Below are positions 7,714 through 15,776 of a stretch of DNA of 64,000 nt, piece by piece; the stretch's first letter is position 1; the number at the start of each line of letters is the position of its first letter. Where the stretch lies: NCBI RefSeq assembly GCF_042654245.1, contig NZ_JBHSGI010000034.1, forward strand, positions 1 to 64,000, in the 5' to 3' direction. The stretch is from Seohaeicola_A nanhaiensis (GTDB lineage Bacteria; Pseudomonadota; Alphaproteobacteria; Rhodobacterales; Rhodobacteraceae). The notes beneath the pieces were generated by a model, which did not search any database, was not told the DNA's origin, and worked only from the letters and a program-made list of their open reading frames with translations. Position numbers and translations under genes: made by a program.

Positions 7714-8246
7714 GCTTCGACCCGGTAGCGGGACTGGACAAGTCCGGAGGGAAAGCTCTTCGTTCCCTCGAGGCGAAGCGAAATGTCCGCGCCGGTCTTG
7801 CCGAACAACCGGCGTCCTTCACCAAGGAGCACCGGAACGCTCGTGATCACCATATCGGCGATTAAGCCGGCCCGAAGGCATGACTGAATGAGAAGGGCGC
7901 CATCGACGTATACCTTCCGATGTCCTTCAATCTCCAGCACTCGCATCCCCTCTTCGGGAGCCTTGTTCGCGACCCGGACCTTTTTGGTCAGGTCGTCCGG
8001 CACATCGGACTGTGTCAACGTCGAGGATAAGACGACCACAGGACGAGTGTAGGGCCAAGGCCTTACGGCTCGCATTTTCTCGAAGGTTCCGCGGCCCATC
8101 AGAACGATGTCGATGTCCGCAATGAAGGCATCATAGCCATGGTCTTCGTCGGGGTTGTCGCGCTCCAGAAGCCAGGCGATATCGCCGTCGCTTCGAGCGA
8201 TGAAGCCGTCCAGACTGGTAGCGATGAAGACATGTCCCGTTATCAT
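7710..8246 (-). CDS. Dihydrofolate reductase family protein (RibD C-terminal domain)
   Basis: A 178-residue protein of the RibD_C/DHFR-like superfamily. It starts GHVFIATSLDGFIARSDGDIAWL and contains VLMGRGTFE, VVVLSST and a KVYVDGALLIQ region, matching the NADPH-binding fold of YyaP/YwjB-like proteins. Family knowledge: most members are uncharacterised reductases; they are not housekeeping FolA. It is first in a two-gene minus-strand operon with the TetR repressor, an arrangement typical of small detoxification units with auto-regulation. Confidence 0.85.
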   Translation of the reverse strand: MITGHVFIATSLDGFIARSDGDIAWLLERDNPDEDHGYDAFIADIDIVLMGRGTFEKMRAVRPWPYTRPVVVLSSTLTQSDVPDDLTKKVRVANKAPEEGMRVLEIEGHRKVYVDGALLIQSCLRAGLIADMVITSVPVLLGEGRRLFGKTGADISLRLEGTKSFPSGLVQSRYRVEA

Positions 8247-8251
8247 TTCAC

Positions 8252-8283
8252 ACCATATATTTATACCTTGTATAATAAATGGT
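8252..8283. promoter_or_regulatory. AT-rich inverted repeat, likely TetR operator/promoter
   Basis: ACCATATATTTATA on the left is mirrored by TATAATAAATGGT on the right with a short centre (imperfect). It lies six bases upstream of the reductase start on the minus strand. A minus-strand TTGACA (8304-8299) sits just upstream, so the repeat covers the expected -10 region. Inference: the operator bound by the TetR protein of the same operon. Confidence 0.55.
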
Positions 8284-8304
8284 ACACCGACTACCTTGTG
8301 TCAA

Positions 8305-8702
8305 GGACTACACCAGTTTTCAGCTCGGCCAAGCCCGAGACTTCGCCGCCACTGCCACGACCTACCGAAAATGAAACGGTTGCAAAGCCCGCACAGTTGA
8401 CCAGCAAGGTTTGCGGACACCCCCAAATTAGAGGCTTCGCGCGTGGCAGAAACTGCTAAACTGCGAACGACATACAGTTCAGAGAATGTTCGATTTATGT
8501 TCCATCTCTCCGGACGCGACTTCGGTCGAAGTGTTTTGGTCGGCCTGCGGGAAAACTTACTATTAACAGTGAGTTGCAAGCTATTCACCAAATCGGCTCA
8601 GTCATGAGGTCCGGAGAGTATCGGCCCTGATAGACCGCCTTCGGGCCTCCTGGCGCCAAGGCCCGTGCTCAGGCCCTCCTGCATAACCCTCGAAAACAAC
8701 GG
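8305..8702. other. Non-coding stretch between the reductase promoter and the tRNA terminator
   Basis: About 400 bases without a supported gene; short open frames here lack ribosome binding sites and family signatures. Base composition shifts from AT-rich at the left to GC-rich at about 8610, which may mark the boundary between accessory DNA and the tRNA-flanking backbone. No duplicated tRNA 3' end was seen. Confidence 0.4.
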
Positions 8703-8724
8703 AAAAATCCGGCCGCAGCCGGAT
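8703..8724 (-). terminator. Rho-independent terminator of tRNA-Ser
   Basis: Perfect 7-base stem ATCCGGC/GCCGGAT with a 4-base loop (8707-8724), followed on the minus strand by TTTTT (8707-8703). It sits 27 bases beyond the 3' end of the tRNA. Confidence 0.8.
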
Positions 8725-8750
8725 CGGGAGAACGCTTTAGCAAGGGCAAG

Positions 8751-8840
8751 TGGCGGAGACGAAGGGATTCGAACCCTCGAGACGGTTTCCCGTCTGCACC
8801 CTTAGCAGGGGTGTGCCTTCGACCACTCGGCCACGTCTCC
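8751..8840 (-). tRNA. tRNA-Ser (anticodon GCU)
   Basis: On the minus strand the 7-base acceptor stem GGAGACG pairs with CGTCTCC, followed by G and an encoded CCA. The anticodon loop reads CTGCTAA with anticodon GCT (decodes AGC/AGU). The T loop GGTTCGAATCC is canonical and a long variable arm is present, as expected for class II tRNA-Ser. Low-GC accessory DNA lies on its 3' side, the usual layout when a tRNA 3' end serves as an integration site. Confidence 0.95.
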
Positions 8841-9023
8841 ATCTGTGCGTCTAATTCGGGTGCGGTTTGAAGACAAGGCGAAATTTGTCTGGGCGTGCTG
8901 CCTTTGTCGTGCGGGCGCGCCGGGGGCGGCGCATGAGAGGAAATTGACGGGGGGCGGCGGTGCGCGTAGAAGTCATAATGACATTCGCATATTTCTATAT
9001 CTTGGCCGCAGGGAGGACATGCC

Positions 9024-10721
9024 GTGCCGATCACGAGACGAGACTTTATCCAGTACGGGGTGAACGCGGCATTCGCGCTCGGCGCGGCGGGCTATGCGTC
9101 GAACCCCCTGCGGGCACTGGCGCAGCAGAAGCTGACGATGGAGGATCTGCTGCAGTTCGATGCCAGGGGGCAGGTGACGCTGCTGCATTTCACTGATGTG
9201 CACGCGCAGCTGGCGCCGGTCTATTTCCGTCCGCCCGACACCAATATCGGTGTGGGCGACTATGCGGGCATCCCGCCGCATCTGGTGGGCGAAGCGTTCC
9301 TGAAGCACTTCGGGATCGAGCGGGGCAGTCCGCTCGCCTATGCGCATACCTATCTCGATTACGTCGATCTGGCGCGCACCTATGGCCGGTTGGGCGGGCT
9401 GGACCGCACCGCGACGCTGGTCAAGGCGATCCGGGCGGAGCGGGGCGAGGACAAGGTTCTGTTCCTCGATGGCGGCGACACCTGGCAGGGCTCCTATACC
9501 TCGCTCAAGACCAACGGACAGGACATGGTCGACTGCATGGCGCTGCTGAAGCCCGATGCGATGACGGCGCATTGGGAGTTCACCTTCGGCACCGAGCGGC
9601 TGAAGGAGATCATCGAGGGCATGGGATATCCGATGCTGGCCCAGAACGTCTTCGACGTGGAATGGGACGAGCCGGCCTTCGAGGCGATGAAGATGTTCGA
9701 GAAGGGTGGGGTCAAGGTGGCCGTGATCGGGCAGGCCATGCCCTATACGCCGATTGCGAACCCCAAGTGGATGTTCCCCGAATACAGCTTTGGCATCCGG
9801 GCCGAGACGTTGCAGGAGAACGTCGATACCGCCCGCGCTGAAGGGGCCGAGGTGGTGGTGCTGCTGTCGCACAACGGTTTTGATGTCGACCGAAAGCTGG
9901 CCACGGTGGTGAGCGGGCTGGACGTGATCCTGACCGGGCATACCCATGATGCGGTGCCCGAGGCGGTCGAGGTCGCGGGGACGCTGATCCTGTCCTCGGG
10001 CAGCCACGGAAAGTATCTGGGCCGGGTCGATCTGGAGGTGAAGGACGGCAAGGTGGTGGGGCACAGCTCGCGCCTGATCCCGGTCTTTTCGGACGTGATC
10101 GCGGCGGATGCCGAGATGGCGGCGAAGATCGCCGAGTTCCGCGACCCCCACGCTGGTGAGCTGAACCGGGTGCTGGCGAAGAATGACTCGCTGCTCTACC
10201 GGCGCGGCAATTTCAACGGGACCTGGGACGATCTGATCTGCCAGGGCATCCGCGAGCGGCGCGACGTGCAGATCGCGCTGTCGCCGGGGTTCCGCTGGGG
10301 GACCACGCTGCTGCCGGGGCAGGATATCACGGTGGACGATCTCTATACCGAGACCTCGATGAGCTATCCGGCGGTCTATCGCAACGAGATGACGGGGGCG
10401 CAGCTGAAGGTGATCCTGGAGGACGTCTGCGACAACCTGTTCAACAAGGACCCGTTCTATCAGCAGGGCGGTGACATGGTGCGGGTGGGCGGCATGACCT
10501 ACACCTGCCACGTCAACAACGAGATGGGCGGGCGTATCGCGGATATGGCGCTGGAGGACGGCACCGCGATAGAGGCCGACAAGACCTATACCGTCGGCGG
10601 CTGGGCCTCGGTCAACGAAGGGACCGAGGGGCCGGCGATCTATGACCTGATGGAGGAGTTCCTTGTTGCGAAGGGCACGGTGAACGTGCCGGACACCCGC
10701 ACGGTGAAGGTCGTGCTTTAA
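9024..10721 (+). CDS. soxB: Thiosulfohydrolase SoxB
   Basis: A 565-residue protein, SoxB length. A twin-arginine signal (ITRRDFIQYGVNAAFALGAAGYA) sends it to the periplasm. The metallophosphatase-type domain has LLHFTDVHAQL, GGLDRTATL, LDGGDTWQGS, MTAHWEFTFG and TGHTHDAV, the di-manganese site order of SoxB and 5'-nucleotidases; the 5'-nucleotidase C-terminal domain follows from about residue 380. Family knowledge: SoxB hydrolyses the terminal sulfone from SoxY-bound cysteine S-thiosulfonate to release sulfate. The GTG start has GGGAGG eight bases upstream; an ATG five bases earlier is out of frame. No soxXYZACD genes are in the window, so this is an orphan copy. It could be a SoxB-like phosphohydrolase of other function. 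Confidence 0.85.
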   Translation: MPITRRDFIQYGVNAAFALGAAGYASNPLRALAQQKLTMEDLLQFDARGQVTLLHFTDVHAQLAPVYFRPPDTNIGVGDYAGIPPHLVGEAFLKHFGIERGSPLAYAHTYLDYVDLARTYGRLGGLDRTATLVKAIRAERGEDKVLFLDGGDTWQGSYTSLKTNGQDMVDCMALLKPDAMTAHWEFTFGTERLKEIIEGMGYPMLAQNVFDVEWDEPAFEAMKMFEKGGVKVAVIGQAMPYTPIANPKWMFPEYSFGIRAETLQENVDTARAEGAEVVVLLSHNGFDVDRKLATVVSGLDVILTGHTHDAVPEAVEVAGTLILSSGSHGKYLGRVDLEVKDGKVVGHSSRLIPVFSDVIAADAEMAAKIAEFRDPHAGELNRVLAKNDSLLYRRGNFNGTWDDLICQGIRERRDVQIALSPGFRWGTTLLPGQDITVDDLYTETSMSYPAVYRNEMTGAQLKVILEDVCDNLFNKDPFYQQGGDMVRVGGMTYTCHVNNEMGGRIADMALEDGTAIEADKTYTVGGWASVNEGTEGPAIYDLMEEFLVAKGTVNVPDTRTVKVVL

Positions 10722-10729
10722 GGCCAGGG

Positions 10730-10767
10730 GCGGCCCTGTCCCGGTCGGGGGGAGGGCCGCGCCTTTT
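10730..10767 (+). terminator. Terminator after soxB
   Basis: GCGGCCCT (10730-10737) pairs with AGGGCCGC (10753-10760), followed by GCC and TTTT. It overlaps the last bases of the convergent TRAP permease gene. Confidence 0.75.
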
Positions 10768-12052
10768 AACGTCCGTACCCCGCAGCCCTGGGCAGCCAGG
10801 TGGCGAGGTCGGGGAAGAGGATCAGCAGGCCCATGCCGGCGATCATCAGCAGGACGAAGGGGCTGGCCCCGCGCACAATGGTCGAGAGCGTGGCGTTGGT
10901 GATGCCCTTGATCACGAAGAGGTTCATGCCCACGGGGGGCGTGATCATCGCCAGTTCCAGATTGATCATCAGCAGGATGCCATACCAGATCGGGTCGATC
11001 TGAAGGCCGATCAGCGTGGGCAGAAGGATCGGCGTGGTGATCAGGATGATGGCAATGGATTCGAGAAACATGCCCAGCACGAAGATCAGCGCCATCACCA
11101 CGAGGATGAAGCCGAGCGGGCCAAGGCCGAGGCCCGCGACGGTTTCGGTGACGCCTACGGGCAGGCGGATCAGCGTGATGGCATGGCCGAACATCGCGGC
11201 GCCGGCGATGATCAGGAAGATCATCATCGAGGTGCGCATGGCGCTGACGGCGCAGTGCCAGAGGTCGGCGAGGCCGAAGCCGCGCCCGGCGAGGAAAGCC
11301 ACGATCAGCGCGTAGAGCGAGCCGGCGGCGGCGGCCTCGGTCGCGGTGAAGACGCCGAAGTAAATTCCGCCCATGACCAGGGGCGGTGCCAGCAGCGCCC
11401 AGATCGAGCGGCGGAAGGCGCGGGCGACCTGCGCCCAGCCGGCCCAGTCGGGCGCGGCGATGCCGGTCCGGGTGCGCGCCTGGATCATGCAGAAAATCGC
11501 GAAGATCACCGCCAGCATCAGGCCCGGAACGACGCCGGCGAGGAAGAGGCCGCCGATCGAGGCCTCGGAGACGATGGCGTAGAGGATCATCGGCCCCGAG
11601 GGCGGGATCAGGATGCCGAGCGTGCCGCCGGCGGCGACGACACCAAGCGCGTCGCGTTCGGGGTAGCCGAAGCGCTTCATCTGGGGGATGGCGCTCGACC
11701 CGATGGAGAGGGCGGTGGCGACGGACGATCCCGAGATGGCGGCGAAGATGGTGCAGGCCATGACCGTGGCGACGCCGAGGCCGCCCTTCACGTGGCCGAT
11801 GAGCGCATGGGCGAAGTCGTAGAGCTCGTCAATCACCTTGGCGCGGATCATGACCTGGGCCATGAAGACGAAGAGCGGGATGGTGGCGAGCGCGGGCTTG
11901 TCGAGATGGGCGTAGACGGCATCGCCAAGGCCGTCGATGTCGCCCTCGGCGATCATCATAATCGTGGCGGCGGCAAGGCCGAGGGCGGCGAAGATCGGGA
12001 TGCCGGTCAGCAGCAGCAGGATCAGCCCGGCGAAGACGAGGAACAGGGTCAT
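10766..12052 (-). CDS. dctM: TRAP transporter large permease (DctM-type)
   Basis: A 428-residue, very hydrophobic inner-membrane protein starting MTLFLVFAGLILLLLTGIP, with about 12 predicted membrane segments. It carries DctM-typical patterns such as GGTLGILIPPSGPMILYAIV and PPVGMNLFVIKG. Family knowledge: the sodium-coupled transport channel of a TRAP system. ATG 12052 overlaps the dctQ stop by 4 bases. Last gene of the CoA-transferase/lyase/TRAP operon. Confidence 0.93.
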   Translation of the reverse strand: MTLFLVFAGLILLLLTGIPIFAALGLAAATIMMIAEGDIDGLGDAVYAHLDKPALATIPLFVFMAQVMIRAKVIDELYDFAHALIGHVKGGLGVATVMACTIFAAISGSSVATALSIGSSAIPQMKRFGYPERDALGVVAAGGTLGILIPPSGPMILYAIVSEASIGGLFLAGVVPGLMLAVIFAIFCMIQARTRTGIAAPDWAGWAQVARAFRRSIWALLAPPLVMGGIYFGVFTATEAAAAGSLYALIVAFLAGRGFGLADLWHCAVSAMRTSMMIFLIIAGAAMFGHAITLIRLPVGVTETVAGLGLGPLGFILVVMALIFVLGMFLESIAIILITTPILLPTLIGLQIDPIWYGILLMINLELAMITPPVGMNLFVIKGITNATLSTIVRGASPFVLLMIAGMGLLILFPDLATWLPRAAGYGR

Positions 12053-12567
12053 CCGCGGATCACCTGCAACAGGCGGACCAGCGCCATCAGGGCCAGCAGG
12101 ACACAGCCGATCAGGACGGGGATCTGCGGGATCCATGTCTGGATTTCGATGTAGCCGACCGAATAGGAGCCGAAGCTGATGGCAAAGGCGATGGAGTCCC
12201 AGATTGAGACCCCCACCACCGCCGCGAAGGCGATGACGCTGAGCGCGGAGAGCGCCTGAAGTCCCGGTTTCGCCCGTGGTCCGACGCGCGAGGGCAGGAG
12301 GTCGATGGCGATGTGATCGCCGCGCCGCAGCGCCTCGGCCGCGCCCAGCATAACGGCGGCGACCAGCAGATAGCCGATCATCTCGTCATTCCATTGCAGC
12401 GGCCGGTCGAGCAGGTAGCGGCGCACAACGGCGACGGTGATCTGGGCGAGGATGACGAGGATCAGCAGCGCGCTGAGTGCGCCGCAGAGGCGCACGAGCG
12501 CGGTCACGATCCGGTCGGGGAAGAGCGGGGCATCGGCTGCCCCGCTCTCTGGTTCCTGTCCGTGCAT
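12049..12567 (-). CDS. dctQ: TRAP transporter small permease (DctQ-type)
   Basis: A 172-residue membrane protein with four hydrophobic segments. The pattern VVRRYLLDRPLQWNDEMIGYLLVAAVMLGAAEALRRGDHIAIDLL is characteristic of DctQ, including the charged GDHI after the second segment. It holds the large permease and docks the substrate-binding protein. It starts 7 bases after the dctP stop and overlaps dctM. Confidence 0.92.
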   Translation of the reverse strand: MHGQEPESGAADAPLFPDRIVTALVRLCGALSALLILVILAQITVAVVRRYLLDRPLQWNDEMIGYLLVAAVMLGAAEALRRGDHIAIDLLPSRVGPRAKPGLQALSALSVIAFAAVVGVSIWDSIAFAISFGSYSVGYIEIQTWIPQIPVLIGCVLLALMALVRLLQVIRG

Positions 12568-12573
12568 CCGGGG

Positions 12574-13560
12574 CTACATCTTGCCCAGCAGGTCGAGCAG
12601 TTTCTGGCTGTCGGCGTCGCCTTCGCCGAAGGCCTTGTCGAAGGCGGGACGCATGACAGCTTCGAGCGCGGCGTTTTCCTCGGGGGTGGCGATATGCACC
12701 TTCACGCCCTTCTCGCGAAGCTGGTCCGGCCCGGCGTTGCCGGCTTCGGTCGAGGCTTCGATGGCCCATTCCGAGGCTTCCAGCCCGGCCTGTTTCAGCG
12801 CTTCCTTGGATTTGTCCGAGAGGCCGTCATAGAAGGCCGGATTTAGGTAGCCATGCAGATAGGCCGAGAGGACCGGGACGACGGTAAAGGCATCCTGCAC
12901 CTCGTAGTATTTGCGCGAGACGGCGGCGGCCACGTCGGTGATCGCGCCATCGACCACGCCGGTGGCGAGCGCCTGATAGACCTCGGAGCCGGGCATCGCC
13001 GTCGGGGTCGCGCCAAGGGCGGCGAGGGCGGCATCGAAGGGCGGGGTCAGACCGCGGATCTTGAGGCCCTTGAAGTCTTCCGGTTTGACCAGCGGTTCGC
13101 CCTTGGTGGTGAAGACCGAGGTATTGGTCTGGAACATCCAGACGACGTTCTTCACGCCTTTTTCCAGCAGTTTTTCTTCCAGGAAGGCGGCCGCCTCGGA
13201 GGTAGGCCATTTCTTCCAGATCTCGATGTCGCCGAAGGCGAAGGGCGCCACGGTGACGTTCATGATCGGCAGCGTCTTGCCCCATTGGAAGTTCAGCGAG
13301 AAGGCGCATTCGATGTCGCCCTTGGCGGTCGAGACGATGTTATCGCGCGCTCCAACGAGGCTGTCGGCTCCGAAGACCTGCACGTCGAGTTCGCCTTCGG
13401 ACAACTTTTCGACCTCGGCGGCCCAGCGGTCGACGACCTTGGCGATGTGGTGCGCCGGTGGCAGCTGATGGCTGCAGCGCATGACGGTCTGGGCAAAGGC
13501 GGTGCCAGCGCCGGCGGACAGGATGGCGGCCGCGAGCGCGGCCCGGGTGATGGTCTTCAT
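12574..13560 (-). CDS. dctP: TRAP substrate-binding protein (DctP-type)
   Basis: A 328-residue periplasmic binding protein. A signal peptide of about 23 residues ends ...GTAFA-Q. The DctP fold is seen in FKGLKIRGLTPPFDAALAALGATPTAMPGSEVYQALATGVVDGAITD, which contains the conserved Arg (KIRG) that normally pairs with a substrate carboxylate. GGGAGGAGA precedes ATG 13560. The ligand is not given by sequence; the adjacent CoA-transferase and HMG-CoA-lyase-type enzyme argue for a small hydroxy- or methyl-branched carboxylic acid. Confidence 0.92.
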   Translation of the reverse strand: MKTITRAALAAAILSAGAGTAFAQTVMRCSHQLPPAHHIAKVVDRWAAEVEKLSEGELDVQVFGADSLVGARDNIVSTAKGDIECAFSLNFQWGKTLPIMNVTVAPFAFGDIEIWKKWPTSEAAAFLEEKLLEKGVKNVVWMFQTNTSVFTTKGEPLVKPEDFKGLKIRGLTPPFDAALAALGATPTAMPGSEVYQALATGVVDGAITDVAAAVSRKYYEVQDAFTVVPVLSAYLHGYLNPAFYDGLSDKSKEALKQAGLEASEWAIEASTEAGNAGPDQLREKGVKVHIATPEENAALEAVMRPAFDKAFGEGDADSQKLLDLLGKM

Positions 13561-13586
13561 GTCTGGTCTCCTCCCAAAGACAGGTT

Positions 13587-14537
13587 TCAGCGGGCGTCGG
13601 CCCGCCAGGTCAGGTTCGGTGGTGCGCCGGCGCGGTGCAGCGCGCCGTGGAACGGTTCGCCCGGCATCGCCGCTTCGGCGATGGCGCGGGCCGCTTTCAG
13701 GCCGTCGAGGTCGATGCCGGTGGCAAATCCCATGGTTTCGGCCAGAAAGACGATGTCTTCGAACACCACGTTGCCCGTGGCGCCGGGCGCGAAGGGGCAG
13801 CCGCCCAGGCCGCCGAGCGAGGCATCGATCACCCGCGCGCCATTGTCGAGCGCGGCGGCGGCATTGGCGATCCCCATGCCGCGGGTGTCGTGCAGGTGGA
13901 TGATGAAGGGGCGCGGACCGCAGAGCTTTTCCATGCGGGCGCAGAGGTCGCCGACGGCGCGGGGGCCGGCAAAGCCCACGGTGTCGGCGATGCCGACGAT
14001 ATCGGCCCCGGCGGCGAGACAGGCCTCGGCGAGGCGCAGCACCTCGTCAGGGGAGACCGTGCCGGCGAGCGAGCAGCCGAAGGCCATGGCGAGACCGGCG
14101 TTGACCAGCTTGCCGGGCGCCTGCGCATCCCGCAGCGCGACGATGCGGGAGACCAGCGCCACCGCTTCGTCGCGCGAGCGGCGGGCATTGGCCTGGCTGT
14201 GCGCCTCGGTCGAGGAAACGACGCAGACCAGTTCGCGCACCGCCGTCTGCAGAGCCGCCTCGGCGCCGCGGTCGTTGAGGGTGAGCGCGGCGGAATGAAG
14301 GTTCAGCGCCTCGCAGCCGGCGATCATCTCGGGCAGGTGGGCGAACTGGGGGAAGCGGGCGGCGGGCAGGAAGGAGCCGATCTCGAAGTGGCGGACGCCG
14401 GCGCGGGCCTCGGCGGCGAGCCAGTCGCGTTTGGCCTTTGTGGAGGGCAGGGCCTTGGCGAGTTGCAGCCCGTCGCGCAGGCCGACCTCGCGCAGGGTCA
14501 CGCGGTCGGAGGGGTAGATGGTGTCGCACGCGGTCAC
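13587..14537 (-). CDS. Hydroxymethylglutaryl-CoA lyase family protein
   Basis: A 316-residue HMGL-like TIM-barrel lyase. Seen: LREVGLRDGLQ with the catalytic Arg-Asp near residue 20, GIADTVGFA, the metal-binding HLHDTRGMG (His-x-His), and GGLGGCPFAPGATGN with the catalytic Cys of true HMG-CoA lyases. Family knowledge: cleaves 3-hydroxy-3-methylglutaryl-CoA to acetyl-CoA and acetoacetate, or related 3-hydroxyacyl-CoAs such as citramalyl-CoA. GTG 14537 overlaps the CoA-transferase stop (GTGA), so the two are coupled. Inference: it splits the CoA ester made by the upstream transferase from the acid imported by the TRAP system. Confidence 0.88.
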   Translation of the reverse strand: MTACDTIYPSDRVTLREVGLRDGLQLAKALPSTKAKRDWLAAEARAGVRHFEIGSFLPAARFPQFAHLPEMIAGCEALNLHSAALTLNDRGAEAALQTAVRELVCVVSSTEAHSQANARRSRDEAVALVSRIVALRDAQAPGKLVNAGLAMAFGCSLAGTVSPDEVLRLAEACLAAGADIVGIADTVGFAGPRAVGDLCARMEKLCGPRPFIIHLHDTRGMGIANAAAALDNGARVIDASLGGLGGCPFAPGATGNVVFEDIVFLAETMGFATGIDLDGLKAARAIAEAAMPGEPFHGALHRAGAPPNLTWRADAR

Positions 14538-15712
14538 GCGCGGGCTCCGCTGGCCCGGGCGATCTCGTCGTCCGACATGCCGAGGGCCGAAAACACCGAC
14601 CGGGTGTCGGCGCCGATGGCGGCGATGTCCGTCGCGTCCTGCGGGAGACCAAGGTTGTCGACCTCGAAGGGCAGGCCCGGGGCGCGGTAGGTCTGGCCGC
14701 CGGGCATCTGCGAGGTCATCAGCCCGCCGGGCCGCAGGACGTGGGGGTCCTGATACATCTCGGCCGGGCGATGGATCGGCGAGAAGGGGATGCCCGAGGC
14801 CTCGAATTTCTCGATCAGCTCGGCAAAGCTGCGGGCGCGCACTGCCTCGGCGACGATGGGGATGGTCCAGCCGCGCGCCTCGATCTGCTCCATGCGTTTT
14901 TGCAGGCGGGGGTCGTCTCGCAGGCTGTCGAGGCTGAGCAGGTTGCAAAGGGTGATCCATTGGCCCTCGGTCACAGCGCCGATGAAGATCTGGCGGCCTT
15001 CGGAGGTTTCGAAGATATCGTAGACCGGCCAGGAAAATTCACGTTCGGGCATCGGTGGCGCCTCGCGACCTTCGAGTTCGAACTGGACCATGTGCTGGGA
15101 GACCAGGAACAGGCAGTTCTCGAAGAGGCCGGTGCGCAGGGCGTGGCCCTTGCCGTCCTTGCCGCGTTGCAGGAGTGCCGCGAGCACCGCGAAGGCGCCG
15201 AAGAGGCCGCCCATGATGTCGTTGGCCGAGGAGCCGATGCGCAGGGGGCGGCCGGTCGGGCCGGTCATATAGGCCATGCCGGTCATCATCTGGACGACCT
15301 CGTCCATCGCGGTGCGGTCCTCGTAGGGGCCCTTGAGGAAGCCCTTGAGCGAAGAGACGATGAGGTCGGGATAACGGGCGCGCAGCTCTTCGGGAGCGAG
15401 GCCCATCTTCGCAAGGCTCTGGTCGCGGAAGTTCTCGATGAAGACATCCGCCGTGCCAAGCAGGCGGTGCAGCGCGTCGCGCCCGGCGTCGCTGCCGAGA
15501 TCGAGCGTCACGCTTTTCTTGCCGCGGTTGAAGGTCGGGTAGAAGCCGCTGCCCATGCCGGTCAGGTCGCGGGTCTTGTCGCCGCCGGGCGGTTCGACCT
15601 TGATGACCTCGGCGCCAAGGAAGCCGAGAAACATGCCGCTGGACGGGCCCATGATCATATGCGTCATCTCGACGACCCGCAGCCCTGCGAGGGGTCTGAA
15701 ATCTGGTTCCAT
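14534..15712 (-). CDS. CaiB/BaiF (class III) CoA-transferase
   Basis: A 392-residue family III CoA-transferase. The N-terminus LAGLRVVEMTHMIMGPSSGMFLGFLGAEVIKVEPPGGD is the family hallmark; NRGKKSVTLDL and DVFIENFRDQSLAKMGL follow, then the C-terminal GIPFSPIHRPAEMYQDPHV region. Family knowledge: moves CoA from a donor such as succinyl-CoA to a carboxylic acid through an aspartyl intermediate. ATG 15712 is chosen because the family motif begins within 10 residues. First gene of a five-gene operon with the lyase and the TRAP genes. Confidence 0.9.
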   Translation of the reverse strand: MEPDFRPLAGLRVVEMTHMIMGPSSGMFLGFLGAEVIKVEPPGGDKTRDLTGMGSGFYPTFNRGKKSVTLDLGSDAGRDALHRLLGTADVFIENFRDQSLAKMGLAPEELRARYPDLIVSSLKGFLKGPYEDRTAMDEVVQMMTGMAYMTGPTGRPLRIGSSANDIMGGLFGAFAVLAALLQRGKDGKGHALRTGLFENCLFLVSQHMVQFELEGREAPPMPEREFSWPVYDIFETSEGRQIFIGAVTEGQWITLCNLLSLDSLRDDPRLQKRMEQIEARGWTIPIVAEAVRARSFAELIEKFEASGIPFSPIHRPAEMYQDPHVLRPGGLMTSQMPGGQTYRAPGLPFEVDNLGLPQDATDIAAIGADTRSVFSALGMSDDEIARASGARA

Positions 15713-15776
15713 CCGGTCCTCCACCCGCTGCCACCTTAGACAGGCACGCGTCGGTGTAAAGGCGCAGAATGCCCGG

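Noticed and set aside
8973..10511. Long minus-strand frame opposite soxB (512 codons)
   Set aside because: A high-GC antisense shadow with His/Arg/Gln-rich composition and no motif; soxB on the plus strand is unambiguous.
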